From positions 1 to 64,000 of the forward strand of contig JBGSIC010000014.1 of assembly GCA_041751875.1 (NCBI GenBank): a stretch of DNA of 64,000 bases, in the 5' to 3' direction. Shown in pieces: positions 27,467 to 35,117 of the stretch. Position 1 is the first letter of the stretch, and each line of letters opens with the position of its first letter. The DNA is from JBGSIC01 sp041751875 (GTDB lineage Bacteria; Bdellovibrionota; FAC87; UBA2466; JACKAF01). The notes under the pieces are model-generated. The model was given only the letters and a program-made list of their open reading frames with translations, was not told the origin of the DNA and made no database searches. The translations under genes and the position numbers were made by a program.

Positions 27467-28569
27467 TGAAACGCCGACTTTCGTTAACTTTGATGGGTAT
27501 TTTGTTTCTGGCTTTAATCGGTGTCGGGCTCTATTTTTTGCAGAACGTGCCCCAACCCAAAGGGGAACTCCCCGGTACTGCGAAGCTCACCCTTCTCCAT
27601 CAATCCAATCGTTTAGCTGAAATCGAGCCTTGCGGTTGCCACTACAACCAAAATGGTGGTCTGGATAGAGAAGCCAACGCGGTTTCCGACGTGCGCAAGG
27701 AATCGGCCCAAGTTTTATACGTGGACTCAGGCAATGCCTTTTCTCCCTTTAAGTCCAAGCTCCCCGTGGAACATTTTCGCGAGCGCGCGAAGGCCGTAGT
27801 CGCTGGATACAATGCTTCTGGTTTAGATTTGTTTGCACCGGGTCCGGCAGATTTTCGTTTGGGCGTGTCGGCTCTTAAGGAACTCGAAAAAGATTCCAAG
27901 TTCGCTTGGGTGAGCACAAATGTTCAGGCCGCGAGCGGTCTTACCCCTATCTTTGCTCCATATCAGATTATCTCGCGTGAAGGGGTGAACTACGGCGTGC
28001 TGGGCCTTTCGGACCCGAAGAAGATCAGTGGGGATGTCGTCGCCGAACAACCAGAAACCGCGCTTCGCACTTATCTCCCCAAACTGAAAGAGCGCGCCGA
28101 TGTCATCATCGTCCTCTCGCAGCTCGGTCCAGAGGCCGAGCGCCAGCTTTCGGAACGTTTTCCAGAGATCCAACTTTTTGTGGGTGCAGACACGCGCTTT
28201 GGTTCGAACGACCCCGTCTGGCTCAAAGGCAGAAGTCTTCTCGTAGACAACGAAGATCGTGGCTACAAGCTCGGGCGACTCGATATTACTTGGAATTTCC
28301 CCTTCAAGGGTTTCTCATCTCCAGCGATGGAAGAACAGAACCAACTGGAACTCACCATGCTTCAGGCTGAAGCACAAAAAGACCCTTCGCTTGCTAAAAA
28401 CATTGAGAACTTTAAGATTCACAAGGATCTTAACCCGATTCCTGGCGCCTCCACCTATCAGCATTCCCTCATCGCGCTTAGCGCAGACCCTTACGGCAAA
28501 CCCAACGCCGTCTCGCAAATTATCGCTACCGAGAAAGAGCGCGTTCGTAAGAAGGCTTTAGCCGAATAG
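27466..28569 (+). CDS. membrane-anchored UshA-like metallophosphatase-fold protein, probably catalytically dead
   Basis: The ATG overlaps the AAA+ stop codon (TAATG), so translation is coupled. One N-terminal membrane segment (about 5-26) anchors a 340-residue outer domain. The fold pattern of the 5'-nucleotidase/UshA N-terminal domain is visible, but the metal-binding motifs are all changed: the DxH position is QSNRL (46-50), GD is DSGN (87-90), GNHE is APGPADF (124-130), the LSHxG motif is LSQLG (217-221) and GHxH is GADTR (240-244). A CGCH motif (56-59) followed by NQNGGLDREA is kept; CGC variants occur in some deltaproteobacterial relatives. It therefore looks like a binding or scaffold protein rather than an enzyme. 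Its stop codon lies in the first arm of a long palindromic repeat. Confidence 0.85.
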   Translation: MKRRLSLTLMGILFLALIGVGLYFLQNVPQPKGELPGTAKLTLLHQSNRLAEIEPCGCHYNQNGGLDREANAVSDVRKESAQVLYVDSGNAFSPFKSKLPVEHFRERAKAVVAGYNASGLDLFAPGPADFRLGVSALKELEKDSKFAWVSTNVQAASGLTPIFAPYQIISREGVNYGVLGLSDPKKISGDVVAEQPETALRTYLPKLKERADVIIVLSQLGPEAERQLSERFPEIQLFVGADTRFGSNDPVWLKGRSLLVDNEDRGYKLGRLDITWNFPFKGFSSPAMEEQNQLELTMLQAEAQKDPSLAKNIENFKIHKDLNPIPGASTYQHSLIALSADPYGKPNAVSQIIATEKERVRKKALAE

Positions 28570-28616
28570 GTGCCTGTGCACTTTTCGGTAGAAAAGTGAC
28601 CTGGCACCTATTCGGT
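28562..28616. repeat. long inverted repeat at the end of the pseudo-phosphatase gene
   Basis: CCGAATAGGTGCC at the gene end pairs with GGCACCTATTCGG (28603-28615), and inside it CACTTTTC pairs with GAAAAGTG, leaving a four-base loop. The left arm contains the last codons and stop of the upstream gene. No T run follows. Confidence 0.8.
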
Positions 28617-28719
28617 GTTTCGAACGAAGTTCGAAAGCCAAAAGTACAAAGGCACCTAAACCGCGCACCTATTCGGTGTTTCGAACGAAGTTCGAAAAGC
28701 CAAAAGTGCACAGGCACCT
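28604..28719. repeat. two tandem 54-55-bp repeats with GCACCT ends
   Basis: Copy one 28604-28657 and copy two 28665-28719 differ at a few positions. Each starts GCACCTATTCGG, has a central palindrome TTCGAACGAAGTTCGAA, and ends in AGGCACCT. The same GGTGCC/GGCACC core recurs after gcvT (43120-43138). This looks like an interspersed palindromic element of the genome; two direct copies without spacers do not make a CRISPR array. Confidence 0.8.
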
Positions 28720-28749
28720 TTGCCTAGGCACCTAGAATTGTCTGTATTC

Positions 28750-28758
28750 TGATCTAAT
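28750..28758 (+). promoter_or_regulatory. extended -10 promoter candidate in front of the structured RNA
   Basis: TGATCTAAT followed by ACGTG; the same CTGATnnAATACGTG context occurs at 45305-45319 before another gene, which supports it being a real promoter element. There is no convincing -35. Confidence 0.4.
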
Positions 28759-28763
28759 ACGTG

Positions 28764-29137
28764 CATTTGCTTTACAAAAAATACAGCGTGCGTATTTCAC
28801 TCTAGATCCATGAAATCGCATTTCTTTTCCCCCGCTAAAAACTGTCTACGTACAAAACTGCGACAGACACACAATGTGCGCATCCGGCTAGGTGGGCTTA
28901 AGTGATTGGCATTTCACTTGCAAACTATCCCTGCATTAGCGATTCGGTAAACGTTCCAAACAATAGTTTGTAGTTGTTGGGCGTTGGTTAAAAGTTTTTA
29001 TTGCTTTGTAACAGTTTGCCGCGTCCCTACCCCCCAAATGGCTCTCGAGAGAGAGCTGCATGATTTGGCCTGGTGAGGTGGATTGGGTTTCAGCTCACCG
29101 GGCCGATAGTGCTTTCACGCATTTTATCGGCTTTTTT
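28764..29137 (+). ncRNA. putative structured small RNA
   Basis: The end is supported by an intrinsic terminator at 29102-29137. Two further hairpins precede it: CCAAAT/ATTTGG enclosing GCTCTC-GAGA-GAGAGC (29034-29068), and GGCC-GGTGAG/CTCACC-GGCC (29067-29104). The 5' end is uncertain; 28764 follows the extended -10 at 28750-28758, but a shorter RNA beginning near 28950-29030 is equally possible. I do not recognise a known family (not 6S, tmRNA, SRP RNA or c-di-GMP riboswitch by motif). Confidence 0.45.
29102..29137 (+). terminator. intrinsic terminator of the putative small RNA
   Basis: GCCGATA (29102-29108) pairs with TATCGGC (29125-29131), followed by six T. An inner GTG/CAC pair extends the stem. 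No coding gene lies directly upstream. Confidence 0.85.
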
Positions 29138-29419
29138 CATCGCAATAGACCCTTAACAAGTTGTTAACGCTTTCGGTCAGGATTCTTGCCGCACTGGGTG
29201 TGAGATCCATAATGGACCTGTAGTACCAATCGAGTTCTCGATTTCGAGGCGTCTCTGGAAGGCCGGGGACGCCTCGTTTCATGTCAGCTCGCGCCTACCA
29301 CATTGTTTAAGGCTTCGTATGTTGTGCGCGTGCTTTCATGGGCAACCTCTAGACGGCTACCTTGAAAACGCACGCACCCTGTCCGTGATTCTAACAAGCT
29401 CGAGGGCGTGGGTTTACTA

Positions 29420-30265
29420 CTAGTACGAAATTTCGAACTTTTCGGGAAAATGCGTACGGATGTACTTTTCGACTTCGGTCGCGGTTTCTTCTAGCGCCTT
29501 GTTAGTCACGTCAAACACAGGCCAATGGCGGTGTTGCCGAAAAATCGATTTTGCGTACTCAATTTCCTGAATGACATGATCGAGGCTGGCGTAGTCAGAC
29601 GTCGGATCATCACCCATTCTTACCAAACGCTGCCGGCGGATCTGAACCAACGAGCTGGAATCAATCATGAGCCCAATTATACGACGTTGGTCAATCTCTT
29701 CGATTTTCTTGGGCAGCTCCATCCCATGGACAATGGGCACGTTCGCAACACGCCAACCTTTATACGACAGATAAACGCTAAGGGGAGTTTTGCTCGTCCG
29801 CGACAGGCCCACCAAAATAATGTCGGCTTTGGCTAAATTCGTGGGGTAGCGACCATCATCGTGCTTCACGGTATATTCGATTGCGTCTATTCGCTTAAAA
29901 TAATACTCGTTCACCTGGTGAAAAAGACCCGGCTCGGCATGGGGATCCTTCTTCAAGTACTGAGACAGGTGTTCCATTAACGGTCCCAGTAAATCCACTC
30001 CTGGCGTTCCCGCCTTCGTCGAAACGTCCGCGATGTATTTGCGTAGACCTTCGGAAACGACAGTGTGAATCACAAGGGTTTGAGAGTTTTTGGCCTTGGC
30101 GAACACATCGTCCACCTGAGCCTCCGTGCGAATATTCTTGTATCTGACAATCTTTAGTCCCTTGCGTTCAAACTGGACCAAAGCCGCGTTCACAAGCTGC
30201 TCGGCGGTTTCCCCCGTCCCGTCAGAAAGAACAAAAATAGTTAACTTATTCTCAAGCTCCGTCAT
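29420..30265 (-). CDS. ppsR: pyruvate,phosphate dikinase/PEP synthase regulatory protein
   Basis: This family (DUF299) is a bifunctional kinase/pyrophosphorylase that switches PEP synthase or pyruvate phosphate dikinase off and on. The 281-residue product has SDGTGETAEQLVNAAL at the N terminus and the P-loop-like VGLSRTSKTPLSVYLSYKG at about residues 151-170, both hallmarks. Its start overlaps the stop of the dehydrogenase gene by four bases, making it the last gene of the acpP-to-ppsR operon. The target enzyme gene is not in this window. Confidence 0.93.
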   Translation of the reverse strand: MTELENKLTIFVLSDGTGETAEQLVNAALVQFERKGLKIVRYKNIRTEAQVDDVFAKAKNSQTLVIHTVVSEGLRKYIADVSTKAGTPGVDLLGPLMEHLSQYLKKDPHAEPGLFHQVNEYYFKRIDAIEYTVKHDDGRYPTNLAKADIILVGLSRTSKTPLSVYLSYKGWRVANVPIVHGMELPKKIEEIDQRRIIGLMIDSSSLVQIRRQRLVRMGDDPTSDYASLDHVIQEIEYAKSIFRQHRHWPVFDVTNKALEETATEVEKYIRTHFPEKFEISY

Positions 30266-31212
30266 ATTCTATGTTCATACCTAAGCGGCTGGCCTTTCGC
30301 AAAGCGAATCGCCTCTTCCCCGCAGATCTGCGCCATTCTAGCCCGCGTCTCCCTTTCCGCAGACCCTACGTGAGGCAAGCAAAAAGCGTTGGGTAGGCGT
30401 AAAAGCTCCCCGGGAACCTGGGGCTCCTTTTCGTAAACGTCCAAGCCAACACGAAACTCCGGATTTCTCTTTAAATGCGCAATAAGAGCCGTTTCATCCA
30501 CGACCGCGCCGCGCGACGTATTCACCAGAACGCTGCGGGATTTCATTTGTGAAAGACTGCGCTCGTTGATGAAATGTCTGGTGTCCGAAGTTAAAGGACA
30601 GTGCAGCGACAGCATATCGCTGCTCATGATTAATTCCTCTGCCGAGACATAACGCGCCCGGAGTGCCTCTTCTGTGGCGGCCGGCAAGCGATTGCGGTTA
30701 TGGTAAATCACCTTCATCCCAAAGGGGGCAGCCCTTCGGGCGACCGCCTGACCAATGCGACCCATTCCCAAAATACCTAGTGTGGCTCCCTCAATCCGGT
30801 GTCCGACAAACACATCTGGACCAAAATCACACCTTCCCTCTTCCCGCATCCAATGACTGGCCTCATTGAGTCGCCGGGCCACAGCTAACAAAAGAGCCCA
30901 TGCCGTATTGGCTGTCGCTTCCGTGAGCACATCGGGCGTATGCGCAATCTTGATTCCTTTGGCGGTAAGCTCTGAAACATTCAAATGGTTGGTTCCGACC
31001 GAATACGTCACGACACACTTCAAATTCGACGCTGTCGCACCATCAATACGATCATTGAGCATGCAAATGACTACGTCGGCGCCCCTTAGGGCCTCTTTGA
31101 GTTCCTCGTGAGAAAGAGGACGTCCCTTCTCCACGGTTTCAATTTGCGTGAAGGCTTTTCTTAGCTCCTCCTCAGGCAGGCCAAACAGCGCTCGCGTGAG
31201 AACAAGTTTCAC
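30262..31212 (-). CDS. D-isomer-specific 2-hydroxyacid dehydrogenase
   Basis: A 316-residue NAD(P)-dependent dehydrogenase of the glyoxylate/hydroxypyruvate reductase type. The Rossmann motif is GMGRIGQAVARRAAPFGM (about 149-166); the catalytic set is present: Arg in NTSRGAVVDE, Glu in YEKEPQVPG and His in LPHVGSAERET. The substrate cannot be fixed from sequence; glyoxylate, hydroxypyruvate or a related 2-oxoacid fits. It overlaps hflX and ppsR by four bases each, so all three are translationally coupled. Confidence 0.9.
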   Translation of the reverse strand: MKLVLTRALFGLPEEELRKAFTQIETVEKGRPLSHEELKEALRGADVVICMLNDRIDGATASNLKCVVTYSVGTNHLNVSELTAKGIKIAHTPDVLTEATANTAWALLLAVARRLNEASHWMREEGRCDFGPDVFVGHRIEGATLGILGMGRIGQAVARRAAPFGMKVIYHNRNRLPAATEEALRARYVSAEELIMSSDMLSLHCPLTSDTRHFINERSLSQMKSRSVLVNTSRGAVVDETALIAHLKRNPEFRVGLDVYEKEPQVPGELLRLPNAFCLPHVGSAERETRARMAQICGEEAIRFAKGQPLRYEHRI

Positions 31213-32495
31213 AAAGAACCCTCAATCAGATAGGAGCCTAATTTCAGTCGGTTGGCGTCCGAGCGCATGATACGCAAATGCATCTGAATGCCGTCTTCGA
31301 CATATTTTGTTTCGAGCACCTTGGCGTTCTCGTGAATCTGAGACTGCAAGATGGTCTGCGAGTACGGGAGCACTACCGTAAGCTCAAGCATGTCTTTGAG
31401 GAAAAACCCATAGAGGGCTTCACGTAACTCAAAAACTTGCTTTTCGTTTTGCGCGGACAGTACGTGAGCCACGCCGTATTTGCGCGAAAGAACTTTCACC
31501 AAAAGCTCGTCCTTCACGCGATCGAGCTTATTAAACACTGGAAGGATAGGTTTATTCCCTGCCCCAATTTCTTCAAGCACCCTCTCAGTGACTTCCATCT
31601 CTTCTTCGTAACTCGGTGAAGAAAGATCCACGACGTGCAGCAAAAGGTCGGCTTCAATCACCTCGCTCAGCGTACTGCGGAACGACGCCACTAAATCATG
31701 GGGTAACTTTTTGATAAAACCCACCGTGTCACTTAGCAAAATGGGCGGCCGGGTTTTCGGATCAATAATACGAATGGTCGGATCCAGCGTCGCAAACAAC
31801 TGATCGTCCACGAGCACTTCTGCCGTGGTCAGCGCATTCATCAGCGTGGATTTGCCAGCGTTTGTGTAACCCACCAAAGCAACCCGCAAAAACTTATCAC
31901 GTTTCTCGCGTTGAACTGATCGTTCATGACTGGTGCGGGCAATCTCTTTCTTCAGGCGAGAAATCCGCGTTCGGATCTGCCGTCTATCGAGCTCAATTTG
32001 TTTTTCTCCCATGCCCTTAAGACCGATACCCCCTTTTTGCCGTCCTAGATGAGTCCAAAGGCGGGTGAGTCGAGAACTCAAGTACTGCAACGTCGCCATT
32101 TCAACCTGATTTTTGGCCTCTTTACTCCGAGCGTGCTTGGAGAAAATATCAAGAATAACGCCGGTGCGATCCACGATGCGACAGCCCACGATTTGCTCCA
32201 GGTGTCTCTGCTGACCGCCTGTCAACTCGTTGTCAAAAACAATCAAATTGCAGTCGAGTTCTTTTCGACGAACGGCAAGTTCCTCGGCTTTTCCCTTACC
32301 TAAAAACAGTCCTGGATCCGGAGTGTGTCGCTTTTGAACCCACCGGTCCACGACGAGCCCTCCATCGGTATCCACAAGCCGGGCCAATTCCTCCATCGAT
32401 TCGGTCATGGAATTATCGGTTTCAGGATGTAGCTGCACGCCGACCAGAATCACTTTTTCGCGTTCTTGGGCAATACGCGAGAGGTTCGAACTCAT
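31209..32495 (-). CDS. hflX: ribosome-associated GTPase HflX
   Basis: HflX splits stalled ribosomes under stress. The 428-residue protein has the HflX N-terminal domain (LVDTDGGLVVDRWVQKR, PGLFLGKGKAEEL), the GQRQLE-like region (TGGQQRHLEQI), the conserved KGMGEKQIELDRR helix, and a G domain with GYTNAGKST (about 208), DTVGFIKKLPHDLV and NKLD. The C-terminal domain is complete. The neighbouring gene upstream is separated by two bases. Confidence 0.95.
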   Translation of the reverse strand: MSSNLSRIAQEREKVILVGVQLHPETDNSMTESMEELARLVDTDGGLVVDRWVQKRHTPDPGLFLGKGKAEELAVRRKELDCNLIVFDNELTGGQQRHLEQIVGCRIVDRTGVILDIFSKHARSKEAKNQVEMATLQYLSSRLTRLWTHLGRQKGGIGLKGMGEKQIELDRRQIRTRISRLKKEIARTSHERSVQREKRDKFLRVALVGYTNAGKSTLMNALTTAEVLVDDQLFATLDPTIRIIDPKTRPPILLSDTVGFIKKLPHDLVASFRSTLSEVIEADLLLHVVDLSSPSYEEEMEVTERVLEEIGAGNKPILPVFNKLDRVKDELLVKVLSRKYGVAHVLSAQNEKQVFELREALYGFFLKDMLELTVVLPYSQTILQSQIHENAKVLETKYVEDGIQMHLRIMRSDANRLKLGSYLIEGSL

Positions 32496-32497
32496 CT

Positions 32498-32947
32498 TTA
32501 GTCGTCACCAAAGCTGGACGAAATGGGCTCGTCTGCAAGAATGGTTAACGCCTCAGGAAAAGTTTGGTGCTTTTCTTTTTGAAGGAGCTTTTTTAGCGTT
32601 GCGGCTTTTTCGGGGGACTCGCAAACCGCTATCACGTTTTCCAACTTCATGCCGGCTGCATTTTGAAACAAGCGTTCGGTAGCAAATTCTTCGCCACATT
32701 CTACTGCTACCCAGGGGGCCTTGAGACGACCGCGCGTAGGAATAAAGGTAGTTTGATCTTCTTTCACACGCGGGTCCTTCAAATACCGAGAAAGCGCTCC
32801 CTGTAGCCACCAGTCAACATGCTGGATGGCTTGGGTTTGAATCGGCGTGGCGGAAGGCCGGGGTTCGAGCCAAACCCAAACACAGGCAACGTCCTGTTCG
32901 CGAAGGTCCTGAGGAGCGGTGTCTTCTTTTAAAGCCGGTATCTGCAT
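32498..32947 (-). CDS. small protein resembling the N-terminal domain of M17 leucyl aminopeptidases
   Basis: I choose ATG 32947 (149 residues, MQIPALKEDTAPQDL), because an upstream reading would lie inside nusB. The stretch WLQGALSRYLKDPRVKEDQT, then PTRGRLKAPWVAVECG, resembles the macro-like N-terminal domain of M17 peptidases, which binds no metal; the catalytic domain is missing. Assignment is low-confidence pattern similarity. No Shine-Dalgarno sequence precedes the ATG; instead TTGGCG-17-TACACT ends six bases before it, suggesting an internal promoter with a leaderless start. It lies between nusB and hflX. Confidence 0.65.
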   Translation of the reverse strand: MQIPALKEDTAPQDLREQDVACVWVWLEPRPSATPIQTQAIQHVDWWLQGALSRYLKDPRVKEDQTTFIPTRGRLKAPWVAVECGEEFATERLFQNAAGMKLENVIAVCESPEKAATLKKLLQKEKHQTFPEALTILADEPISSSFGDD

Positions 32948-32953
32948 AAAAAG

Positions 32954-32982
32954 AGTGTATCCCAAAAAACGAGAGCCGCCAA
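32954..32982 (-). promoter_or_regulatory. internal promoter candidate upstream of the M17-N-like gene
   Basis: Minus-strand TTGGCG (32982-32977), 17-base spacer, TACACT (32959-32954), six bases, ATG at 32947. It may also drive hflX and the genes behind it independently of the acpP promoter. Confidence 0.45.
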
Positions 32983-32993
32983 AGCAGGGGTGC

Positions 32994-33425
32994 TTAGGGC
33001 GCCTTTTCAGGGCGGTCGAGCGAGCGGGCCATGCGGTCCAGGACGCCATTGATGAAGGCCGGGCTACTCTCCGAGCCGAACTGTTTGGCCAGCTCGATCA
33101 TCTCATCGATCGTGACTGTCTTGGGGATATCGTCGCAATGGTAAAGTTCGAACGCGCCCAGACGCAAAATCGCACGGTCCACCACCGTCATACGTTCCAC
33201 GCGCCAGTTCTCAGACGCGGTACGGATGTACTCGTCTAATCGCGCGGCCTGGCCACTGACTCCCAGGACCAGAGTCCGGGTGAAAAGATCGACTTCTGTT
33301 TTCTCTTCAGAAAATTGCTTCTCAAAATATTCGACCGCGTCCCCAGGAGAAAACTCGTGGTTCTGATCCATAAGATAGAGGATCTGCATGGCGGCGATGC
33401 GAGATTGTCGGCGGGGCGCACTCAT
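32994..33425 (-). CDS. nusB: transcription antitermination factor NusB
   Basis: NusB works with S10/NusE in rRNA antitermination. The 143-residue product has the family start RRQSRIAAMQILYLMD, the helix RMTVVDRAILRLGAFELYH and KTVTIDEMIELAKQFGSESSPAFINGVLD. Its ATG overlaps the glyA stop by four bases. Confidence 0.95.
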   Translation of the reverse strand: MSAPRRQSRIAAMQILYLMDQNHEFSPGDAVEYFEKQFSEEKTEVDLFTRTLVLGVSGQAARLDEYIRTASENWRVERMTVVDRAILRLGAFELYHCDDIPKTVTIDEMIELAKQFGSESSPAFINGVLDRMARSLDRPEKAP

Positions 33426-34666
33426 AGTTTGGGGTACAACGGATATTCATCGCACAATTTTTTTACCGATCGACGCACTTCGGACAGGGTGTCCGCTGAG
33501 CCATCGCGCACAACACGAGCAATCAGTTTGCCCAAGATTTCCATCTCCGACTCTCCCATTCCGCGTGTCGTGATGGAAGGGGTCCCCAAACGAATACCGC
33601 TCGTTACGAAAGCGCTTTCGGTCTCAAAGGGTACGGTGTTTTTGTTCACCGTAAGACCAACCTGATCCAAACGCGCTTCGGCGTCCTTGCCCGTAATTTT
33701 CTGACTTCTTAAATCCACCAGCAAAAGATGATTTTCGGTTCCCCCGCTAACCAAGTCACACCCTTCGGCCATGAGAGTTTCTCCCAGGACGCGGCAGTTC
33801 TTCACGACCTGTTTCTGATAGGTGGCGAATTCCGGCGTTGCGGCTTCTCCGAAAGCCACCGCTTTTGCTGCAATGACATGCATGAGAGGCCCGCCCTGAA
33901 TTCCGGGAAAAATACGGCTATCCACTTTCTTCTTAAACTCTTCGCGACACAGAATAAATCCGCCGCGAGGGCCGCGGAGCGTTTTATGCGTCGTACTAGT
34001 AACGAAATGTGCAAAAGGGACAGGCGAAGGGTGAACGCCCGCTGCGACCAAGCCCGCAATGTGCGCCATATCGACCATCAAAAGAGCATTCACTTCCTCT
34101 GCGATCTGCGCGAACGCCTCAAAATCAATAATGCGAGGATACGCACTCGCTCCGGCTACAATCATGGCCGGACGATTTTTCTTGGCAAGATCGCGCACCT
34201 GATCAAAATCAATACGTTGATCTTCTTTGCGCACACCGTACGCAATCCCTTTGTAGATCATGCCCGAGAAATTGACTTTAAAACCATGGGTGAGATGGCC
34301 TCCGTGGCTCAAATCCATGCCCAAGATCGTGGCTCCTGGCTCCAGACAGCTGAAATAGACGCCCATGTTCGCTTGCGAACCGGAATGAGGTTGGACGTTG
34401 ACGTGATCGGAGCCGAAGAGTTTCTGACAGCGTTGACGGGCAAGTTCTTCTATCTCATCCACGAACTCGCATCCGCCGTAGTATCGCTTCCCTGGGTAAC
34501 CTTCCGCGTATTTATTGGTTAGCACCGTCCCTTGCGCCTGCATGACGGCAACCGAGGTTGAGTTTTCGCTCGGGATAAGTTCCAGGCTGTTTTGCTGTCG
34601 GTCTAGTTCCTTTTCAATGGAAGCCCACACTTGGGGATCGGCTTTTTTAAGATCAATATCCTTCAC
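33422..34666 (-). CDS. glyA: serine hydroxymethyltransferase
   Basis: GlyA interconverts serine and glycine with tetrahydrofolate and PLP, feeding the same glycine/one-carbon pool used by the gcv genes further right. The 414-residue protein contains LIPSENSTSVAVMQAQGT, YAEGYPGKRYYGG, VDMAHIAGLVAAG and the PLP lysine in TSTTHKTLRGPRGG (Lys about residue 229). It overlaps rpiB and nusB by four bases on either side. Length and motifs are normal. Confidence 0.97.
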   Translation of the reverse strand: MKDIDLKKADPQVWASIEKELDRQQNSLELIPSENSTSVAVMQAQGTVLTNKYAEGYPGKRYYGGCEFVDEIEELARQRCQKLFGSDHVNVQPHSGSQANMGVYFSCLEPGATILGMDLSHGGHLTHGFKVNFSGMIYKGIAYGVRKEDQRIDFDQVRDLAKKNRPAMIVAGASAYPRIIDFEAFAQIAEEVNALLMVDMAHIAGLVAAGVHPSPVPFAHFVTSTTHKTLRGPRGGFILCREEFKKKVDSRIFPGIQGGPLMHVIAAKAVAFGEAATPEFATYQKQVVKNCRVLGETLMAEGCDLVSGGTENHLLLVDLRSQKITGKDAEARLDQVGLTVNKNTVPFETESAFVTSGIRLGTPSITTRGMGESEMEILGKLIARVVRDGSADTLSEVRRSVKKLCDEYPLYPKL

Positions 34667-35112
34667 TTGGTTTCCATTTCATGAATAATGTCCACCCGCG
34701 CCGCGTGGCGTCCGCCCTCAAATTCCGTGGTCAGCCACGTTTTACAAATCTCAAACGCGGTTTCCGCTGGTACGATCCGTCCCCCCAGGCACATCACGTT
34801 GGTATTGTTGTGCTGGCGAGCCAATTGCGCGACATTAACGTCCCAAAGATTAGCGGCGCGCACGCCTCCCATTTTGTTGGCGGCTATCGCCATTCCGGTG
34901 CCACTGCCACAAATTAAAATACCGCGCCCCTCTCCTCGCCCCACCTTCTCGCCCACTTTTCTGGCGTAATCGGGGTAATCCACGGGCGACTCGCCTTCGC
35001 AACCGAGATCGCTAAATTCTATTTGGGGGAAAGTTTCTTTAAGTCGGGGGAGCAAAGTTGCTTTGAGGGCAAAGCCGCCATGGTCGCATCCGACAAATAC
35101 CTTTTGTTTCAC
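34663..35112 (-). CDS. rpiB: ribose-5-phosphate isomerase B
   Basis: RpiB interconverts ribose 5-phosphate and ribulose 5-phosphate. At 149 residues it is of normal size, with FVGCDHGGFALK at the N terminus, SPVDYPDYARKV, the active-site loop ILICGSGTGMAIAANK and RAANLWDVNVAQLARQHNNTNVMCLGGR. It sits five bases after fabF and overlaps glyA by four. Confidence 0.95.
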   Translation of the reverse strand: MKQKVFVGCDHGGFALKATLLPRLKETFPQIEFSDLGCEGESPVDYPDYARKVGEKVGRGEGRGILICGSGTGMAIAANKMGGVRAANLWDVNVAQLARQHNNTNVMCLGGRIVPAETAFEICKTWLTTEFEGGRHAARVDIIHEMETK

Positions 35113-35117
35113 GGCTA

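Larger units (their letters stand above)
28570..29419. other. 850-bp intergenic region with repeats and structured RNA
   Basis: After the repeat block (to about 28735) there is an extended -10 at 28750-28758, an AT-richer stretch without an open frame, three consecutive hairpins (29034-29068, 29067-29104, 29102-29131) and a further 9-bp stem at 29245-29276 (CGAGGCGTC and complement). The minus-strand operon ends at 29420. No protein-coding frame is convincing here. Confidence 0.7.

Noticed and set aside
28604..28719. CRISPR array
   Set aside because: Only two direct copies of 54-55 bp, separated by seven bases and with internal palindromes; no spacers and no cas genes.
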